Under the pieces are notes generated by a model that ran no database searches, had not been told where the DNA came from, and saw only the letters and a program-made list of their open reading frames with translations. A stretch of DNA of 64,000 nt, from the NCBI GenBank assembly GCA_015059955.1, contig SUZK01000009.1:1-64000 (forward strand), in the 5' to 3' direction. The DNA comes from Rikenellaceae bacterium. GTDB taxonomy: Bacteria > Bacteroidota > Bacteroidia > Bacteroidales > Rikenellaceae. The position numbers and the translations under genes were made by a program. Positions 60,703 through 64,000 of the stretch are shown here, piece by piece (the first letter of the stretch is position 1; each line of letters begins with the position of its first letter).

Positions 60703-62532
60703 ATGGAGAATTTTGTAGTATCAGCAAGAAAGTATCGCCCCCAGACCTTCCGTTCGGTCGTGGGGCAGCACCATATTACCACGACGCTCAAGAATGCCAT
60801 TGAGCGTGGTCAGTTGGCTCATGCCTACCTCTTCTGCGGTCCTCGTGGTGTGGGTAAGACAACTTGTGCGCGTATCTTCGCCAAGGCCATCAACTGTCTA
60901 AATCCTCAGAATGGCGAGGCGTGCAACGAGTGCGAGTCGTGTCGCTCATTTAATGAAGGGCGTTCGCTCAATGTTCATGAGTTAGATGCTGCGTCGAACA
61001 ACTCTGTCGACGACATCCGTAACCTTATTGAGCAGGTGCGCGTCATCCCACAGCTCGGTCGCTACTCGGTGTTCGTAATCGACGAGGTGCACATGCTCTC
61101 TACGGCGGCGTTCAACGCCTTCCTCAAGACGTTGGAGGAGCCACCACAGCACGCCATATTTATCCTTGCGACAACCGAGAAGCACAAGATTATACCAACA
61201 ATCTTGTCGCGCTGCCAGATATACGACTTCAACCGCATCAAGGTTGAGGATGGCGTCGAGTATCTGCGATATATAGCCTCGCAGGAGGGTGTCACGGCTG
61301 ATGACGAGGCACTCAACATCATCGCCCGCAAGGCCGATGGAGGTATGCGCGATGCACTCTCGATGTTCGACAAGGCGGTGTCGTTCTGCGGCACTACGCT
61401 CAACTATAAGGATGTGGCAGCTACGCTCAACATCCTCGACTACGATACCTACTTCTCGGTAACAGATATGCTCGTCGAGGGCAACTATGTAGATGCGTTG
61501 ATGCTCTTCGACAGGGTGCTGGCACGAGGCTTCTCGCCACAGATATTCGTTGCGGGACTCAATGCTCATATGCGTGATTTGCTGATGGCCAAGGGCCCTG
61601 CGGTATCTCTGATAGAGTTTACGGGTACGCTCGTTGAGAGATATAAGCAGCAGGCGGCACGATGCAGCGAGGCGCTACTCTTCAACGCCATTTCGCTACT
61701 CACCGATGCTGACGGCAAGCTGCGCCAATCATCAAATCAGCGACTTCTTGTAGAACTGGGACTTATTAAGATTGCGGGTCTCGGTCAAAAAAAAAATGAC
61801 GAGGTAGGTAGCCTCACCTTCGATACCAACATTGCGCTGCCAGAGATAGCGATGGTAGCTCCTACGCCCAAGGCCGTGGTGCAGCCTACGCCAAAGGCGG
61901 TAGCCCCACAGCCCGTGGTCGCTCCTGCCGTCGAGGCGGTGAAGAGCGCCCCACAGCCTGAGGTTAAGGCGCAGAGTGTCGAGGTCGTGAAGGAGGTGGT
62001 TGCGACCGAGGTCAAGGCTGAGACTCAGGAGCCAGCGCCTGCAAGCGCACCCCGCCCACGAGCTCCCAAGTCGCGCTCGTCAATGGGAGTATCAATAAAC
62101 AACCTGCTTGGTGGCACGGCTAAGACTGCCACAGAGCTTGCCGAGGAGGCCTTCAAGGCCGTGCGCAAGGAGATAGACCCCGCAAGTGAGCAGAAGATTA
62201 TGGCCATCAAGGAGCGGTGGGTGGAGAGCCTCATGCAGAGCCGACCACGTCAGGGTGTGGTCTTCGATACTATGACCGTCGAGGGTAATACCGTGGTGGT
62301 CACCGTAGCTTCAAAGGCGGCCGAAGATGAGATTGTGCGTCAGAAGATAGAGCTACTCAACGAGATTGCCGAGGTGGCGGGTGTCAACGGAGCCCTCGAG
62401 ATGCGCATAATCCTCAATGAGCAGATACGCGTGGCACGCCCCATCACGCTTGAGGATAGGCTGAAGCACATGGTGGGCAAGAACGAGCGTCTGTTGCATA
62501 TGATTGAGCACTTGGAGCTTGATGCCGAGTAG
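60703..62532 (+). CDS. dnaX: DNA polymerase III subunit tau/gamma
   Basis: This 609-aa protein has AAA+ domains I-III (1 to about 360) with GPRGVGKTT (Walker A), a Cys4 zinc module (CLNPQNGEACNECESC), DEVHMLS (Walker B) and ATTEKHKIIPTILSRC (sensor/SRC). A Pro/Ala/Val-rich linker (about 380-480) and a C-terminal tau domain (480-609) follow. It loads the beta clamp at the fork. Ten A bases at 61787-61796 (codons 362-365) lie exactly between the core and tau parts, a site suited to gamma production. Confidence 0.96.
   Translation: MENFVVSARKYRPQTFRSVVGQHHITTTLKNAIERGQLAHAYLFCGPRGVGKTTCARIFAKAINCLNPQNGEACNECESCRSFNEGRSLNVHELDAASNNSVDDIRNLIEQVRVIPQLGRYSVFVIDEVHMLSTAAFNAFLKTLEEPPQHAIFILATTEKHKIIPTILSRCQIYDFNRIKVEDGVEYLRYIASQEGVTADDEALNIIARKADGGMRDALSMFDKAVSFCGTTLNYKDVAATLNILDYDTYFSVTDMLVEGNYVDALMLFDRVLARGFSPQIFVAGLNAHMRDLLMAKGPAVSLIEFTGTLVERYKQQAARCSEALLFNAISLLTDADGKLRQSSNQRLLVELGLIKIAGLGQKKNDEVGSLTFDTNIALPEIAMVAPTPKAVVQPTPKAVAPQPVVAPAVEAVKSAPQPEVKAQSVEVVKEVVATEVKAETQEPAPASAPRPRAPKSRSSMGVSINNLLGGTAKTATELAEEAFKAVRKEIDPASEQKIMAIKERWVESLMQSRPRQGVVFDTMTVEGNTVVVTVASKAAEDEIVRQKIELLNEIAEVAGVNGALEMRIILNEQIRVARPITLEDRLKHMVGKNERLLHMIEHLELDAE
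61787..61796 (+). promoter_or_regulatory. Poly-A10 slippage-type site in dnaX
   Basis: The run encodes Gln-Lys-Lys-Asn (CAA AAA AAA AAT). One added A puts TGA next (365-aa product), one lost A gives TAG after six codons (367 aa), and two lost give TGA (364 aa). Any frame change therefore yields a gamma-like protein with domains I-III only. Confidence 0.7.
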
Positions 62533-62581
62533 CAGACGTGAAGGATAATTGTGAAGATAATAACTAAAAGATAGAGATTTT

Positions 62582-63874
62582 ATGAAAGATTTTGTTCAGG
62601 AACTCGAGTGGCGCGGTATGATACATACCATCATGCCTGGCGCTAAGGAGCAGCTACAGAAGGAGATGACGACGGCATACTTGGGTATCGACCCTACGGC
62701 CGACTCACTACATATTGGTCACCTCGTAGGTGTCATGATTTTGAAGCACTTCCAGATGTGTGGCCATCGCCCCATCGCCCTTATCGGTGGCGCTACGGGT
62801 ATGATTGGCGACCCATCGGGTAAGTCGCAGGAGCGCAACCTCCTCGACGAGGCTACATTGCGTCACAACCAGGAGGCTATCAAGAATCAGCTTGCTAAGC
62901 TCATCGACTTCGACTCTACGGCCGAGAACCACGCCCTCCTCGTAAACAACTACGACTGGATGAAGGAGTTCTCGTTCCTCGACTTCGCGCGAGACATCGG
63001 CAAGTGCATCACCGTGAACTATATGATGGCGAAGGACTCTGTTAAGAAGCGCTTCAATGGCGAGGGCGACGGTATGTCGTTCACGGAGTTTACATACCAG
63101 CTCTTGCAGGGCTACGACTTCTTGCACCTATACCAGGAGTATGGCTGTAAGGTGCAGCTTGGTGGTGCCGACCAGTGGGGTAACATAACAACAGGTACGG
63201 AGCTTATACGCCGTAAGCTTGGCGTTGAGGCTGAGGCATTTGCCATCACCTGTCCACTTATCACAAAGGCCGATGGCACGAAGTTTGGCAAGACCGAGTC
63301 GGGTAACGTATGGCTCGATGCGCGCTACACCTCGCCATATAAGTTCTACCAGTTCTGGCTCAACGTGAGCGACGATGACGCCAAGCGCTACATCAAGATA
63401 TTCACCTTGCTCGACCGCGAAACAATCGAGACCCTTATCAAGGAGCACGACGAGGCACCACACCTCCGTATCTTGCAGAAGCGTCTTGCCGAGGAGGTGA
63501 CAACGATGATACACTCTAAGGAGGAGCTTGAGAAGGCACAGGCAGCATCGAATATCCTCTTTGGTAATGCCACCTCGGAGGCGTTGCGCTCGTTGGATGA
63601 GGCTACATTGTTGCAGGTATTCGATGGCGTGCCACAGTTCACTATCTCGCGCGAAAACCTCGGCAAGCCATTTATCGATGTCGTAGCTGACTTGTGCAAG
63701 GTCTTTCCCTCGAAGGGTGAGTGTCGCAAGATGGTGCAGGGTAATGGTGTGCAGCTCAACAAGGAGAGAGTCTCGGATGTTATGCGTGCAGTTACCGAGG
63801 ATGACCTTATCGCTGGCAAGTATCTGTTGGCACAGCGCGGCAAGAAGAACTACTACCTAATTATCGTTGAGTAA
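62582..63874 (+). CDS. tyrS: Tyrosyl-tRNA synthetase
   Basis: This 430-aa class I enzyme has the HIGH-type motif in [16 protein letters not shown], the KMSKS-type KFGKTESGN and a C-terminal S4-like RNA-binding domain (about 350-430). It charges tRNA-Tyr. Confidence 0.96.
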   Translation: MKDFVQELEWRGMIHTIMPGAKEQLQKEMTTAYLGIDPTADSLHIGHLVGVMILKHFQMCGHRPIALIGGATGMIGDPSGKSQERNLLDEATLRHNQEAIKNQLAKLIDFDSTAENHALLVNNYDWMKEFSFLDFARDIGKCITVNYMMAKDSVKKRFNGEGDGMSFTEFTYQLLQGYDFLHLYQEYGCKVQLGGADQWGNITTGTELIRRKLGVEAEAFAITCPLITKADGTKFGKTESGNVWLDARYTSPYKFYQFWLNVSDDDAKRYIKIFTLLDRETIETLIKEHDEAPHLRILQKRLAEEVTTMIHSKEELEKAQAASNILFGNATSEALRSLDEATLLQVFDGVPQFTISRENLGKPFIDVVADLCKVFPSKGECRKMVQGNGVQLNKERVSDVMRAVTEDDLIAGKYLLAQRGKKNYYLIIVE

Positions 63875-63878
63875 CGCC

Positions 63879-64000
63879 GTGAAGCCGATATATACCATAC
63901 GCCTTGAGGGCATATATGTCCGTGCGTTCCATGGCTGTTACGACCTCGAACAGCAGGTGGGCAACCGCTTTCGTGTCGACTTGGCCATACGCACACCATT
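63879..64000 (+). CDS. folB: Dihydroneopterin aldolase, partial
   Basis: This begins with GTG at 63879, 4 bp after the tyrS stop, and runs off the window end (40 codons visible). I-R-L-E-G-I-Y-V-R-A-F-H-G-C-Y and E-Q-Q-V-G-N-R-F-R-V-D-L match the start of FolB, which converts dihydroneopterin to 6-hydroxymethyl-dihydropterin in folate synthesis. The rest is outside the window. Confidence 0.8.
   Translation, partial: MKPIYTIRLEGIYVRAFHGCYDLEQQVGNRFRVDLAIRTP

Noticed and set aside
1..64000. CRISPR arrays and rRNA genes
   Set aside because: I saw no regular repeat-spacer pattern, no cas genes and no rRNA sequence in the window.

Overview
The window is a chromosome segment of a Bacteroidales bacterium. 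A Rikenellaceae/Alistipes-like host would fit, but I cannot fix the genus. The evidence is: many genes preceded by the Bacteroidetes sigma -7 box (TAnnTTTG, mostly TACCTTTG, TATCTTTG or TATATTTG); no Shine-Dalgarno signals; Bacteroidetes-typical families (BACON, Omp28-related, DUF6029, WG-repeat and Sel1 proteins, DUF2693); and standard housekeeping genes (dnaX, rpoN, serS, asnS, tyrS, dxs, pyrH, frr).

Bases 1-6664 are an AT-rich mobile element that ends exactly at a tRNA-Leu(UAG) gene. It carries a small NUMOD3-like protein, a rolling-circle-type replication initiator, an XRE regulator followed by a membrane-anchored DarT-like ADP-ribosyltransferase with no DarG partner, a DUF2693 protein, a small serine recombinase and a large serine recombinase whose stop codon lies inside the tRNA. 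A 17-bp dyad occurs twice around the XRE divergent region and may be its operator. Bases 1-573 are non-coding repeats and hairpins, including an inverted near-copy of the tRNA 3' end. The left end of the element is not clearly defined.

Bases 6.7-21.4 kb hold small membrane or secreted proteins; an operon of a COG2509 flavoprotein, a GH5 lipoprotein and a sodium:solute symporter; a Sel1 membrane protein; a minus-strand operon for aromatic amino-acid fermentation (IorA, IorB, aminotransferase, CoA-transferase); and an outer-membrane barrel protein.

Bases 21.4-35.7 kb hold a thioesterase, a divergent EF-G (EF-G2 type) that lacks the catalytic His, two or three copies of a conserved double-hairpin element, a BACON lipoprotein, a Ser/Thr kinase with a DNA-binding-like partner, a lipoprotein, a ferredoxin, serS, a large WG-repeat protein and a Sel1-TonB_C fusion.

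Bases 35.8-49.3 kb hold a run of U32 peptidase (RlhA type), RNA methyltransferase and a split chromate transporter pair, then glutamine synthetase, a second Ser/Thr kinase with a sensor-like tail, dxs, a BRO-family gene flanked by 68-bp repeats that duplicate the dxs promoter, an esterase-LysM protein, and pyrH / TlpA-like / frr.

Bases 49.5-64 kb hold a periplasmic redox/outer-membrane operon (TlpA, DUF6029, two Omp28-like lipoproteins), rpoN, asnS, a GH2-like protein without the catalytic Glu, rlmH, a phosphoesterase, dnaX with a ten-A slippage-type run, tyrS and the start of folB.
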